A stretch of 64,000 nt of DNA from an uncultured Alphaproteobacteria bacterium. Its GTDB lineage: Bacteria > Pseudomonadota > Alphaproteobacteria > HIMB59 > GCA-002718135. Below, piece by piece: positions 9,256-18,129 of the stretch. Within the stretch, counting starts at the first letter, position 1, and the number at the start of each line of letters is the position of its first letter. The notes under the pieces are model-generated. The model was not told where the DNA came from and did not search any database. It was given only the letters and a program-made list of their open reading frames with translations. Made by a program: the position numbers and the translations under genes. The DNA is taken from the NCBI GenBank assembly GCA_902518895.1, contig CABYHL010000003.1, forward strand, positions 1 through 64,000, read 5' to 3'.

Positions 9256-9378
9256 CTATTTTTTTAAATAAGGTCCAAAGCTAAGATCTAAACCAACACC
9301 AACTCTAGCTAATGAATAAATAATAACTAAGAAAAAAATTACTATAACTAAGTTTCTTATAATCTTTTTTTCATCCAT
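9256..9378 (-). CDS. Small single-pass membrane ORF (40 aa)
   Basis: Not in the ORF track. An ATG at 9378 opens 40 codons ending in TAG: a charged N-terminus MDEKKIIRN, a hydrophobic stretch LVIVIFFLVIIYSLA long enough for one membrane helix, and a short tail ending FGPYLKK. The ATG is four bases after the stop of the upstream MFS transporter gene, which suggests translational coupling. The ORF fills almost all of the space to the convergent aminopeptidase gene. I do not recognise a family; a short accessory subunit of the transporter is one guess. It could also be chance in an AT-rich spacer. Confidence 0.45.
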   Translation of the reverse strand: MDEKKIIRNLVIVIFFLVIIYSLARVGVGLDLSFGPYLKK

Positions 9379-9382
9379 AAAA

Positions 9383-10636
9383 TTACGCTGTTTGTATATT
9401 TGTATTAGATAATGGTTTTTCTCTAATTGGTAAATGGATTATTGCAGAAAAGGCACCTACTCCTATACCAACCCACCATACAATATCATAACTTCCATAG
9501 ATATCATAAAATAGACCACCTAACCAAACACCTACAAAAGATCCTAGCTGATGAGAAAAAAATACAATCCCATATAATGTACCCATAAATTTTAATCCAT
9601 AAATATGGCCTATAATTCCTGAAGTTAAAGGAACTGTTGCTAACCATAAAGCACCCATAACTATTGAAAATATAGCAATAGAAGTTGGTGTAATAGGTAG
9701 TAAGATAAATAAAATTGCCGCAATAGTCCTTCCAGTGTAAATTAAAGATAAAAGATATTTCTTATAATATCCCTTTCCTAAGGCTCCAGCAATCAAACAA
9801 CCAATTATATTAAACAATCCTATAAGAGCCATAGATAATGCACCTAAACCTTCTACAGAACTACAAACCAAACTTATTAAACTTCCTTCTATAATTGGAC
9901 TACTAGATTCAACAATAAATGCTGGAAAATGTGCAGTAATAAATGCTAACTGAAAGCCGCAAGAAAAAAAACCAAAGAACAACATTGAGTATGTTGGATC
10001 TTTTAATGCAACAAATACAGCATCAGTAATTTTTTCATTTTCATTATTAATATTTGTATTTAATAATTCTGTTTTTAAAATTGGAACAAGTATCAGTGTT
10101 ATTAATAATATAATTGAAAAGATTTCAAACACTGAAGACCAAGGCAAAAATGATAATAGAATAGAAGCAAGTGGTGGACCAACCACTTGTCCAGCCGATC
10201 CTGCAGCAGTTGTAATACCTAGTGCTAAAGATCTTTTTTCTGGAGATGTGGCTCTTCCAACTACTGCTAAAATTGGACCAAAACCACTACCAGCTATACC
10301 AAAACCAATTAATAGGTTTAAAGTTTGATGCGCCTCTGGAGTTGTAGCAGTACTACTTATGAAAATTCCAATTGCATAAAGAATTAAGCCTAGTGCTATT
10401 GCTTTTCTATCACCATATTTTTCGGCAAAAGCACTAAATAGTGGAGTGCCTATACCCCAAGCTAAATTTTGAATAGCAATGGCAAGAGAAAATTCTGAAC
10501 GGTTCCATAAAAAATCAGACGCAATAGGAATTTGAAATAGGCCAAATGTTGAACGAATTGCAAAACTTATTAAAAGAATTAAACTTCCTCCAATTAGAAT
10601 AGGAGTAAATACAGAATTAATTCTCTCATCTTTCAT
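9383..10636 (-). CDS. Major facilitator superfamily transporter
   Basis: Secondary transporter with about 12 predicted hydrophobic helices over 417 aa. The cytoplasmic loop 2-3 motif A is visible as AEKYGDRKAIALG, and a glycine-rich helix 5 segment reads GITTAAGSAGQVVGPPLA. The first helix region (SFAIRSTFGLFQIPIASDF) resembles the oxalate/formate and monocarboxylate-like branch of MFS, but the substrate cannot be read from sequence. It is followed by the 40-aa membrane ORF and preceded by gcrA, 50 bases upstream on the same strand. Confidence 0.85.
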   Translation of the reverse strand: MKDERINSVFTPILIGGSLILLISFAIRSTFGLFQIPIASDFLWNRSEFSLAIAIQNLAWGIGTPLFSAFAEKYGDRKAIALGLILYAIGIFISSTATTPEAHQTLNLLIGFGIAGSGFGPILAVVGRATSPEKRSLALGITTAAGSAGQVVGPPLASILLSFLPWSSVFEIFSIILLITLILVPILKTELLNTNINNENEKITDAVFVALKDPTYSMLFFGFFSCGFQLAFITAHFPAFIVESSSPIIEGSLISLVCSSVEGLGALSMALIGLFNIIGCLIAGALGKGYYKKYLLSLIYTGRTIAAILFILLPITPTSIAIFSIVMGALWLATVPLTSGIIGHIYGLKFMGTLYGIVFFSHQLGSFVGVWLGGLFYDIYGSYDIVWWVGIGVGAFSAIIHLPIREKPLSNTNIQTA

Positions 10637-10686
10637 ATTTTATTAGATAACAGGAAGAATTTTTATTTCTAGAATTTTTATTATTA

Positions 10687-11157
10687 TTAAATCGTATTAT
10701 TTAATTCTGTCTTTTCGTTTTCTTCTTTTTCAGGAACAACATATGCAACAGCACAATGATCTAAACAATAAGGCTTATCTTCAAATCTATCTTTACCACA
10801 AAAACGAAAGTCAGCTTCATCAGGATGACCTTCAGGCCATTCACAACCTCTCTTTGGAGCTGCAGTGAATATATTTTTAACAACCGGTTGGAAAACAGCG
10901 GGCTCTTTAGAGACAATCTCTTGTTCTTTGGTGCTTTCAAAATTTAATTTTGGCATTACTGGAGATCTAGCTTTTTTTCGATCAGGCTTAACAGCTGTTC
11001 TTCTTATAGGTGATGGTCTTCTCTCTAGTCCAATTCTATGAGCTTTTCCAACCACTGCGTTTTTGGTGAAACCTAATAATTTTCCAATTTGAGCTGTTGG
11101 TAGACCTTGGTCCCATAAATCTCTAAGTTTTGCTACATTATTATCATCCCAAGGCAT
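10687..11157 (-). CDS. gcrA: GcrA family cell cycle regulator
   Basis: GcrA binds sigma-70 holoenzyme and activates promoters carrying methylated GANTC sites, tying transcription to CcrM methylation in alphaproteobacteria. The N-terminal homeodomain-like region is MPWDDNNVAKLRDLWDQGL, followed by KLLGFTKNAVVGKAHRIGL. The C-terminal sigma-interacting domain is visible as CEWPEGHPDEADFRFCG and KPYCLDHCAVAY. The track start (TTG 11163) adds only MI; ATG 11157 is preferred, giving 156 aa. It is strong evidence for an alphaproteobacterial host. Confidence 0.93.
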   Translation of the reverse strand: MPWDDNNVAKLRDLWDQGLPTAQIGKLLGFTKNAVVGKAHRIGLERRPSPIRRTAVKPDRKKARSPVMPKLNFESTKEQEIVSKEPAVFQPVVKNIFTAAPKRGCEWPEGHPDEADFRFCGKDRFEDKPYCLDHCAVAYVVPEKEENEKTELNNTI

Positions 11158-11295
11158 AATCAAACTCCATTACTACATTTAGTAGCTTAAAAAAGGTTTA
11201 ATATACTAAATATATGTATTAAAAAAGATAAAACTGCAAATTTTTAAATAAAATCAATGATTTCCAGCATTTTTTTTATATACATGTGAATAGAA

Positions 11296-12492
11296 ATGAA
11301 AGAATTAAGAGATCTAGACTGTAAAAATAAAAAAATAATTGTTCGAGTTGATTTAAACGTACCAGTTTTGGAAGGGACAATTACAGATCATTCAAGAATT
11401 ATTGCTATTTTACCAACACTAGAAAAACTAATTAACAATAAAAATAAGGTATTCTTAATTGCTCATTTTGGCCGACCTAAAGGTGAAGTTAATAAAAAAT
11501 ATTCTATTGAATTTTTATGTTCAGAATTAAAAAAATTTTTAAATCTAAACACAATACATTTTTTAGCTAACTGTGAAAAAAAAATAATTGAGACAAAAAT
11601 TGCTGAAATGGAATGGGCAGAAATTTGTCTATTAGAAAATATACGTTTTAATTCTGAAGAAGAAAAAAATGATCTAGATTTTTCAAAATTATTAGCTTCT
11701 AGTTTTGACATATATATCAATGACGCCTTTTCTGCATCTCATCGTAATCATGCATCTATAACAGGTATTTCTAAATACTTACCTTCTTACGCAGGGTTAA
11801 GTTTCTCAAAAGAAATTGAAAATTTAGACAAATTTTTAGAAAATTCAAACAAGCCAAATCTAGCAATTATAGGTGGCTCAAAGGTTTCAACAAAAATAAA
11901 AGTTTTAGAAAATTTAGTTGAGATTTTTGACTCTCTTGTAATTGGTGGTGCAATGGCAAATACCTTTTTGCTATCAAATAACTATAAAGTTGGATCTTCT
12001 CTAGTAGAAAATGATTTTATTGAACTATCAAAAAAGATACAAAAAAAAGCAGAATCAAAAAATTGTAAAATACTTTTACCAATTGATGCTGTTTGCTCAA
12101 AAAACATAGAAGATAGAGTAAATATCGAGACTTACTCAATAAATAATATTCCAAATGACCAAATGATATTAGATGTTGGTGAGCAAACTACAAAGTTAAT
12201 TTCAGATGAAATATTAAAATCTAAATCACTATTATGGAATGGTCCATTAGGTGCATTTGAGTATAGTCCATTTGATAAAAGTACAATTTCAGTTGCAAAT
12301 ATTATACAAAATTATTCAAGTAAATCTCAATTAGATGCTCTAGCAGGAGGAGGAGATACACTTGCAGCAATAAAAAAAGCTAAAGCAAATGATGCATTTA
12401 AATATTTGTCTACAGCTGGGGGTGCATTTTTAGAGTGGCTTGAGGGAAATAAATCACCAGGATTTATAGCATTAAGAGAAAACAATTTTTAA
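11296..12492 (+). CDS. pgk: Phosphoglycerate kinase
   Basis: Transfers phosphate from 1,3-bisphosphoglycerate to ADP in glycolysis and works in reverse in gluconeogenesis. The opening region has VRVDLNVPVLEGTITDHSRI, which binds 3-phosphoglycerate, then LIAHFGRPKGE. The nucleotide domain has IIGGSKVSTKI, LLWNGPLGAFE, and a C-terminal GGGDTLAAI with STAGGAFLEWLEG. Length 398 aa is standard. It stands alone here, without gap or fba neighbours, and converges on yciB with a one-base gap. Confidence 0.97.
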   Translation: MKELRDLDCKNKKIIVRVDLNVPVLEGTITDHSRIIAILPTLEKLINNKNKVFLIAHFGRPKGEVNKKYSIEFLCSELKKFLNLNTIHFLANCEKKIIETKIAEMEWAEICLLENIRFNSEEEKNDLDFSKLLASSFDIYINDAFSASHRNHASITGISKYLPSYAGLSFSKEIENLDKFLENSNKPNLAIIGGSKVSTKIKVLENLVEIFDSLVIGGAMANTFLLSNNYKVGSSLVENDFIELSKKIQKKAESKNCKILLPIDAVCSKNIEDRVNIETYSINNIPNDQMILDVGEQTTKLISDEILKSKSLLWNGPLGAFEYSPFDKSTISVANIIQNYSSKSQLDALAGGGDTLAAIKKAKANDAFKYLSTAGGAFLEWLEGNKSPGFIALRENNF

Positions 12493-12493
12493 C

Positions 12494-13033
12494 TTAATCT
12501 TCAATTTGATATTTCTTAATTAAAGGGAATTGTGTCATTGTAAAAATAAACGTAATTGGCAAGATACCAAAAACTTTAAAATTTACCCAAACATCAGTAC
12601 TTTGTGTTCTCCAAACAATTTCATTTAAAACAGCAAGTGCAACAAAAAAAGCAATCCACCTTTGAGTTAATATTCTCCATCCATCTTCTTCTAGTTTAAG
12701 TGCAGCACCTAAAAGATACTTTAAAAGAGGTTTTTTAACAATCACTCCTCCATATAAAATTAATGCGAAGATCATATTTATTATTGTTGGTTTCATTTTA
12801 ATAAAAATTTCATTGTCAAAATAAATTGTTAGACCTCCAAATATTAATACAATCGTAGCCCCAAGAGTTGGCATAATTGGTATTTTTTTCTCAAGTATAT
12901 ATGAAATGATTACTGAAATTACAGTTGCAATCATAAGAGGAAGTATTGCTTCTTGAAGACCACTTCTTGTATAAAAAATAAAGAATACTGCTAGCGGTCC
13001 TATATCAATTAATAATTTATAAACTGACTTCAT
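12494..13033 (-). CDS. yciB: Inner membrane-spanning protein YciB (septation protein A family)
   Basis: A 179-aa polytopic membrane protein with about five hydrophobic segments. Recognised from the conserved DIGPLAVFFIFY start, the PTLGATIVLIFGGLTIYF segment, the KKPLLKYLLG helix and the WRTQSTDVWVNFKVFGILPITF ending. The family (IspZ/YciB) is linked to septation and envelope integrity in enterobacteria; its biochemical role is unsettled. Its start overlaps the ftsY stop by 4 bases, so it is the last gene of the dapF-mtaB-ftsY-yciB run, an arrangement common in alphaproteobacteria. Confidence 0.92.
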   Translation of the reverse strand: MKSVYKLLIDIGPLAVFFIFYTRSGLQEAILPLMIATVISVIISYILEKKIPIMPTLGATIVLIFGGLTIYFDNEIFIKMKPTIINMIFALILYGGVIVKKPLLKYLLGAALKLEEDGWRILTQRWIAFFVALAVLNEIVWRTQSTDVWVNFKVFGILPITFIFTMTQFPLIKKYQIED

Positions 13034-13950
13034 TTTTGTTCTTCTAGATTTAAAATAGATCTAGCAAAGTTTTGAGAATTAAAGGTTACAAGGTCCTCAA
13101 TACTTTCTCCAAGACCAACATAACTTATAGGGATTTCAAATTTATTTGCAATTGAAATTAATGCTCCACCTTTTGCTGTTCCATCCAATTTAGTTATTAT
13201 AAGACTTGATACATTAAGTTCATATCCAAAGATTTCCACTTGCTTAATCATGTTCGAACCATTCGTTCCATCTAAAACTAACACAGTTTCAATATTAAAA
13301 GAGGAATTAACTTTTGAGATAACATTCTTCAATTTAATTAGCTGATTAATGAGGTTGGTATTATTTGATAATCTTCCAGCAGTATCTATAAGTAAAAAAT
13401 CATAATTTTCTTTTCCAAATTCTTCAGTTGCCTGATACGCTACGCTTGCTGGATCTTGATTACTTTTTCCAGCGATAAAACCATTATTGTTTTTTTTCGC
13501 CCATTTCTCCAACTGCTCAACAGCTGCTGCCCTAAATGTATCACAGGCCGCAATCAGAATTTTTTTATTTAATAAAATTTTATTTGCAATTTTACCAATA
13601 GTGGTTGTTTTTCCACTTCCGTTTACTCCAACAAATATTAATATTTTTTTTTCATCATTTTTTTCATTTATCAGAACATGTTCTCTTGGAAGTAATATAT
13701 TTTCTATATTTTGAGCTAAGATTTCTAATACATTTTTTATTCCATCATCATTTGAAATTTTTATTTTTTTTATAGAATCTATTAGCTGATTTACAACATC
13801 CAAACTAATATCAGATGAAATAAGTACATTTTCTAATTCTTCTAAAGTTAAATCGTCTATTTTTTTGTTTTTTAAAATCTCTAAAATATTAAAAGAAAGT
13901 ATATTTGAAGTTTTACTTAACTTATCTTTAAATATTGCGAACAAACTCAT
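13030..13950 (-). CDS. ftsY: Signal recognition particle receptor FtsY
   Basis: SRP receptor GTPase that docks ribosome-nascent chain complexes at the membrane. The NG domain is complete: G1 GVNGSGKTTTIGKIA, DTFRAAAVEQL (G2), DTAGR (G3), TKLDGTAKGG (G4) and the closing ISYVGLGESIEDL. The N-terminal acidic A domain seen in E. coli is essentially absent; only about 10 residues (MSLFAIFKDKL, possibly amphipathic) precede the N domain. This gives 306 aa, a compact but functional form. It overlaps its neighbours mtaB and yciB by 4 bases each. Its partner ffh is encoded about 2 kb away on the other strand. Confidence 0.96.
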   Translation of the reverse strand: MSLFAIFKDKLSKTSNILSFNILEILKNKKIDDLTLEELENVLISSDISLDVVNQLIDSIKKIKISNDDGIKNVLEILAQNIENILLPREHVLINEKNDEKKILIFVGVNGSGKTTTIGKIANKILLNKKILIAACDTFRAAAVEQLEKWAKKNNNGFIAGKSNQDPASVAYQATEEFGKENYDFLLIDTAGRLSNNTNLINQLIKLKNVISKVNSSFNIETVLVLDGTNGSNMIKQVEIFGYELNVSSLIITKLDGTAKGGALISIANKFEIPISYVGLGESIEDLVTFNSQNFARSILNLEEQK

Positions 13951-15206
13951 GCTATTCTTGCTAATAACGTATCATTTTCTACGCCTGTGTATATACAGGA
14001 AATTATATTTCCCTCTTTAAACTCTTCTTCAAGTTTTACTTTTAAAAAATGCTGATCTTTTCCAAGTGAAAAATTTTCTTTTCTACTTTCAATTAAAATT
14101 TGTTCCTTCTTTCCAATATTTCTTTTTAAATGTTGTTTTAATTTTTCCATACCTCTTTCTCTAAGTCTTCTTGCTCTATCTTTGATAATATTTTTTTGAA
14201 CTTGAGGCATTCTAGATGCTGGAGTGTTTTCTCTTGGTGAATAAGGAAAAATATGAAGATGAGTTAAATTACACTCATCAACTAGTTTAATTGAATCTTG
14301 AAACATCGTTTCTGTTTCTGTTGGAAAACCGGCAATTATATCAGCACCAAATGTTGCATCTTTCCTAATAGATAAAACTTTCTTACAAAAATTAATTGCC
14401 ATTTCCCTTGAATGTCTTCTTTTCATTCTTTTCAAAATTAAATTGTTTCCAGCTTGTAAACTTATATGAAAATGAGGCATCAATCTTTCGTCCTTTAAAA
14501 CATCCCAAAAATCTTCGTCTATTTCAGCGCAGTCAATTGAAGACAAACGCAGCTGTCTTAATTCAGGTACTAATTTTAGAATTCTTTTAATTAAATTAGA
14601 AAAAGTAGGTTTTGCTGGAAGATCTTTTCCATAATCAGTTATATCTACTCCTGTTAAGACTACTTCATTATATCCATTGCTAACAATTTTTTTTATTTTA
14701 TTTACTATCTCTCCAGCAGGTACACTTCTATTATTACCCCTGCCAAATGGAATAATACAAAAAGTACAGCGATGGTTACAACCTTGTTGTATTTCAATAT
14801 AAGCTCTCGATTTTCCTTCAAATTTTTCAATTGAATTAGGTACTGTTTTACTTTCTTCTAATATATTTCCTACTTTAAGATTTTTAGACTGATCGATATT
14901 TTTCCATGTTAAAGTTTCTAATTTTTCTGTGTTCCCAATTACTGAGTCTACTTCTTTTAAATCTTTATATTTTAATGGATTGATTTGAGCCGCACATCCT
15001 GTAACTACTATTTTATTATTAGGAAAATTTTTTTTTGCCTTTCTAATTTCATAAGAAACTTTTTTCTCAGCTTCTTCAGTTACTGCGCATGAGTTTATGA
15101 CTGTAACATTATTTAAATTATTTATTTTAAGATGGTTTTTAATAATTTCACCTTCATAAATATTCAATCTACAACCTAGATTGACTACGTAGTTTTTATT
15201 TTTCAT
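13947..15206 (-). CDS. mtaB: tRNA (t6A37) methylthiotransferase MtaB
   Basis: Radical-SAM enzyme that adds a methylthio group to t6A at position 37 of ANN-decoding tRNAs. The N-terminal UPF0004 domain begins with NLGCRLNIYEG and has NSCAVTEEAEKK and VVTGCAAQ, giving the three auxiliary-cluster cysteines. The radical SAM CxxxCxxC is CNHRCTFC with IIPFGRG. A TRAM-like C-terminal segment follows (QILIESRKENFSLGKD). Length 419 aa fits MtaB better than MiaB or RimO. The gene is coupled to ftsY by a 4-base overlap. Confidence 0.93.
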   Translation of the reverse strand: MKNKNYVVNLGCRLNIYEGEIIKNHLKINNLNNVTVINSCAVTEEAEKKVSYEIRKAKKNFPNNKIVVTGCAAQINPLKYKDLKEVDSVIGNTEKLETLTWKNIDQSKNLKVGNILEESKTVPNSIEKFEGKSRAYIEIQQGCNHRCTFCIIPFGRGNNRSVPAGEIVNKIKKIVSNGYNEVVLTGVDITDYGKDLPAKPTFSNLIKRILKLVPELRQLRLSSIDCAEIDEDFWDVLKDERLMPHFHISLQAGNNLILKRMKRRHSREMAINFCKKVLSIRKDATFGADIIAGFPTETETMFQDSIKLVDECNLTHLHIFPYSPRENTPASRMPQVQKNIIKDRARRLRERGMEKLKQHLKRNIGKKEQILIESRKENFSLGKDQHFLKVKLEEEFKEGNIISCIYTGVENDTLLARIA

Positions 15207-15209
15207 AAA

Positions 15210-16028
15210 TTATATTTCTAAACTACCCCGATAACTTATTTCTGCAGGTCCTATCATAATAGATTCATTATTAATTATATTTATGTGCAGTGAACCTTTT
15301 TCAAGTTTCACTTCAGCATTATTTTCAATCAATCCTTTTTTCCACGCCGCATATACAGCGGCACAGGCACCACTACCACAAGCTAACGTAATTCCAACTC
15401 CACGTTCCCAAACTCTCATTTCAATTAAATTTGAATTAATAACTTCAACTATTTCAACATTAGTTTTTTTTGGAAAGAGCTCATGATTTTCTACTGTAGG
15501 ACCTATACTTTCAAGATCTGTATCTTTGATCGATTTTCCAAAAAAAACTACATGTGGATTACCTACATTAACAGCAACTCCATTACTATATCCATCAATT
15601 GAAATTGGTATATTCATTGTATCGACTTCTTTACTTAAAGGAATTTTATCCCAAGTATTTTTTATTGAACCCATGTTGACACTTATATTGTTATCTATTT
15701 TTTTTGATTCTAATATGCCTGCATCAGATTGAATTTTTAAAATTTCTTTATTTGAATCTTCATCAAATAGTATTTTTGCCACGCAGCGTGTTCCATTACC
15801 ACAAGCTTCGGCTCTATCACCACCAGGATTAAAAATTTCAATTTCAGCATCAGCAATTTGATTACTTGTATTATTAATTGTGATTAATTGATCACACCCT
15901 GCCCCAGTTCTTCTGTCACTGAGTCTTTTAATAATATCTTCAGTAATTGCGATATTGTTAGACCTTTTATCTATGATAACAAAATCATTCCCAAGTCCAT
16001 GCATCTTTATAAAGTCTACTTTTTGCAT
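15210..16028 (-). CDS. dapF: Diaminopimelate epimerase
   Basis: Converts LL- to meso-diaminopimelate for lysine and peptidoglycan synthesis. The two catalytic cysteines are present: ACGNGTRCVA (first half) and LACGSGACAAVYA (second half), in the two mirrored domains. The N-terminal KMHGLGNDFVIID is the family signature. Full length at 272 aa. It is the first gene of the dapF-mtaB-ftsY-yciB run; the shared promoter space with ffh is 16029-16225. Confidence 0.96.
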   Translation of the reverse strand: MQKVDFIKMHGLGNDFVIIDKRSNNIAITEDIIKRLSDRRTGAGCDQLITINNTSNQIADAEIEIFNPGGDRAEACGNGTRCVAKILFDEDSNKEILKIQSDAGILESKKIDNNISVNMGSIKNTWDKIPLSKEVDTMNIPISIDGYSNGVAVNVGNPHVVFFGKSIKDTDLESIGPTVENHELFPKKTNVEIVEVINSNLIEMRVWERGVGITLACGSGACAAVYAAWKKGLIENNAEVKLEKGSLHINIINNESIMIGPAEISYRGSLEI

Positions 16029-16174
16029 ATTTGTTTTATAACCTAATTTATCGATAAATCTCAGTAAATATGGGAAATTTAAGAATACTTGACTTTCAAT
16101 TATTCAGCTAATAGAGGGTCACCAATAAATCCTATATTTGTAAACGAATTGAGCTTGTTACAATTGTGATAGGT

Positions 16175-16221
16175 ACTCTAGCCCACGAGTTTCGTGCCCT
16201 GGAGTTAAAAGGCTATTGGAG
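16175..16221 (+). promoter_or_regulatory. Structured ffh leader with two mutually exclusive folds
   Basis: Fold A is a long hairpin, 16175-16205: ACTCTAG pairs with CTGGAGT (one U-G), then a CC/CC internal loop, then the perfect CACGA/TCGTG stem with loop GTT. In fold B the inner stem remains but TAGCC (16179-16183) pairs instead with GGCTA (16211-16215), and CTC (16176-16178) with GAG (16219-16221). That would bury the GGAG (16218-16221) that is the only Shine-Dalgarno-like sequence before the ffh ATG at 16226. The U-G pair works only on the plus strand, which favours an RNA element over a DNA site. Pairings were read by eye, with no energy calculation. Confidence 0.5.
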
Positions 16222-16225
16222 ATTT

Positions 16226-17590
16226 ATGTTTGATACACTGAACACAAAATTTGAAAAAATTGTTCAAAGTATTCGGGGTAAGGCTGTTATATCAGAAACA
16301 GATCTTGAAGTTACATTACGTGAAATTAGAATTGCTCTGTTAGAGGCAGACGTTTCATTAGTTGTAGTAAAAGAATTTATAAATTCCATCAAGTCAAACA
16401 TTTTAGGAAAAGAAATTCTCAAATCTGTTAAGCCAGATCAAATGATCATAAAGCTTGTGCAAGATGAACTTGTAAAAATTCTTGGATCAGAAAATAAATC
16501 TCTAAATTTATCCTCGTCTCAATTAACTAAAATATTGTTTTGTGGATTACAGGGATCTGGGAAAACAACATCAATTGCCAAACTTTCCTATTTGCTAAAG
16601 AAGTCTTCAAAGAAAAAAATTTTACTAGCATCAGCAGACATTTATCGACCAGCAGCACAAGAACAATTAAAAGTATTAGCTGAAGAAACCGGCTCAGATT
16701 TCTTTAATCACAATCTAAAATCAGTCATTAAGATTGTTGATGATTCCATAGACTATGCTCAAAAAAATTTATTTGATATTCTTATTTTAGATACTGCTGG
16801 ACGACAAGTTGTAGATAAAAAGTTAATGAGTGAATTAATAGAAATTGAAAATAAGTTTAAACCTGACGAAACATTATTAGTAGCAGATGCTCTAACAGGA
16901 CAAGATGCTGCAAATGTAGCTAAAAGTTTTAGTGATGCAATAAATATTACTGGATCAATTTTAACTCGAATAGATGGTGATAGCAGAGGTGGTGCAGCAC
17001 TATCAATTAAATCGATAACAAACTCTCCTATAAAATTTATAGGACTAGGTGAAAAAGTAGAAAATTTTGAACCTTTCCATCCTGAAAGAATTGCACAAAG
17101 AATTTTAGGTATGGGAGATATTGTATCTCTCGTCGAAAAGGCTGCTGAAAATATTGATAAAGAAGAAATGGAAGATATGGTAAAAAAGATCGCTAAAGGA
17201 AAATTTGATCTTGAAGATTTTGCCAATCAATTAAAGCAAATGGGTAAAATGGGTGGAGTCTCCGGGTTACTTTCTATGATGCCAGGTGTTTCAAAGGCAC
17301 AGAAGTTAATGGCAGAAAATAAAATTTCTAATTCAATGATTGATAAACAAATAGCTATAATCAGTTCAATGACAAAAAAAGAAAGGGCTGATCCAGATAT
17401 TATAAAGGCTTCACGTAAAATTAGAATTTCAAAAGGATCTGGAACAAAAGTTCAAGACGTTAACAGGTTATTAAAACAGTTTCTCCAATCACAAAAAATG
17501 ATGAAGAGAATGAAATCAATGGGCAAAGGAGGAATTCCCAGTGATTTAATGCAAAAATTACAAGGAAATCTTCCTCCAAACATAAATTAG
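16226..17590 (+). CDS. ffh: Signal recognition particle protein Ffh
   Basis: SRP54-type GTPase that binds signal sequences and the SRP RNA. The NG domain shows GLQGSGKTTSIAKL (G1), ADIYRPAAQEQL, DTAGRQ and TRIDGDSRGGA. The methionine-rich M domain (from about residue 300) has MGGVSGLLSMMPGVSKAQ, RISKGSGTKVQDVN and SQKMMKRMKSMGKGG. The track start at GTG 16166 adds 20 residues encoded by the leader hairpin. I place the start at ATG 16226 (MFDTLNTKFEKIVQSIRGK), the normal Ffh N-terminus, giving 454 aa. It heads the run ffh-rpsP-rimM-trmD-rplS-leuCDB-asd. Confidence 0.96.
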   Translation: MFDTLNTKFEKIVQSIRGKAVISETDLEVTLREIRIALLEADVSLVVVKEFINSIKSNILGKEILKSVKPDQMIIKLVQDELVKILGSENKSLNLSSSQLTKILFCGLQGSGKTTSIAKLSYLLKKSSKKKILLASADIYRPAAQEQLKVLAEETGSDFFNHNLKSVIKIVDDSIDYAQKNLFDILILDTAGRQVVDKKLMSELIEIENKFKPDETLLVADALTGQDAANVAKSFSDAINITGSILTRIDGDSRGGAALSIKSITNSPIKFIGLGEKVENFEPFHPERIAQRILGMGDIVSLVEKAAENIDKEEMEDMVKKIAKGKFDLEDFANQLKQMGKMGGVSGLLSMMPGVSKAQKLMAENKISNSMIDKQIAIISSMTKKERADPDIIKASRKIRISKGSGTKVQDVNRLLKQFLQSQKMMKRMKSMGKGGIPSDLMQKLQGNLPPNIN

Positions 17591-17602
17591 AAAGGAAATA
17601 AA

Positions 17603-18115
17603 ATGCCAGTAAGAATAAGATTATCAAGAGGTGGTGCAAAGAAAAGACCATTTTATAGAATAGTAGTTGCTGATTCTAGAAGAGCTAGAGATGGAAAATT
17701 TATAGATCAAATTGGAACTTATAACCCAATGCTTCCAAAGGATAGCGCTGATAGAGTTAAAATCGATTTAGACAAAGCTAAGGAATGGATTGCAAAAGGA
17801 GCAAAACCATCAGATAGAATTTCTATTTTTCTAAGCAATCTTGGTGTGATGGAAAAACCAGTTATTACTGAAAAAACAAAAAAACATCTACCTAAGAAAA
17901 AAGCACAGGAACGTTTAGCTGCTGCTAAAGAAAAAGAAGAAGCTGCGAAAGCTGCAGCAGAAGAACCAAAAGCAGAAGAAGCAGAAGCTAAGCCAGCTGA
18001 AGATGCACAACCTGCAGAAGAACCAAAAGCAGAAGAAGTAGAAGCTAAGCCAGCTGAAGATGCACAACCTGCTGAAGAACCAAAAGCAGAAGAAGCAGAA
18101 GCTAAAAAAGAATAA
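17603..18115 (+). CDS. rpsP: 30S ribosomal protein S16 with repetitive acidic C-terminal tail
   Basis: The first 80 or so residues are a normal S16: [19 protein letters not shown], then [14 protein letters not shown] and [17 protein letters not shown] Lys-rich linker follows, and from residue 120 a tail of 19-residue repeats ([19 protein letters not shown]) present about 2.7 times. This doubles the protein to 170 aa against the usual 80-100 for bacterial S16. The start is supported by AAAGGAAAT upstream of ATG 17603. Tails on S16 occur in other alphaproteobacteria, but exact DNA-level tandem repetition is notable. The tail's role is unknown. Confidence 0.96.
   Translation: MPVRIRLSRGGAKKRPFYRIVVADSRRARDGKFIDQIGTYNPMLPKDSADRVKIDLDKAKEWIAKGAKPSDRISIFLSNLGVMEKPVITEKTKKHLPKKKAQERLAAAKEKEEAAKAAAEEPKAEEAEAKPAEDAQPAEEPKAEEVEAKPAEDAQPAEEPKAEEAEAKKE
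17960..18115 (+). repeat. 57-bp in-frame tandem repeat inside rpsP
   Basis: Units begin at 17960, 18017 and 18074, each opening gaagaaccaaaagcagaaga. The first two are complete 57-base units differing at only a few positions (for example gaagca versus gaagta). The third is cut short by the stop codon. Since 57 is a multiple of three, gain or loss of a unit keeps the frame, so copy number could vary between strains. Encodes [19 protein letters not shown]. Confidence 0.93.
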
Positions 18116-18129
18116 AATCAATTTTTGCT

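Noticed and set aside
16089-16117. TTGACT followed by TAATAG as the ffh promoter
   Set aside because: Spacing to the -10-like hexamer is only 14 bases and alternatives at 16-17 bases are poor; not supportable.
16759-17226. 155-aa antisense ORF within ffh
   Set aside because: Overlaps the conserved Ffh NG and M domains completely; composition is that of a reverse-frame shadow.
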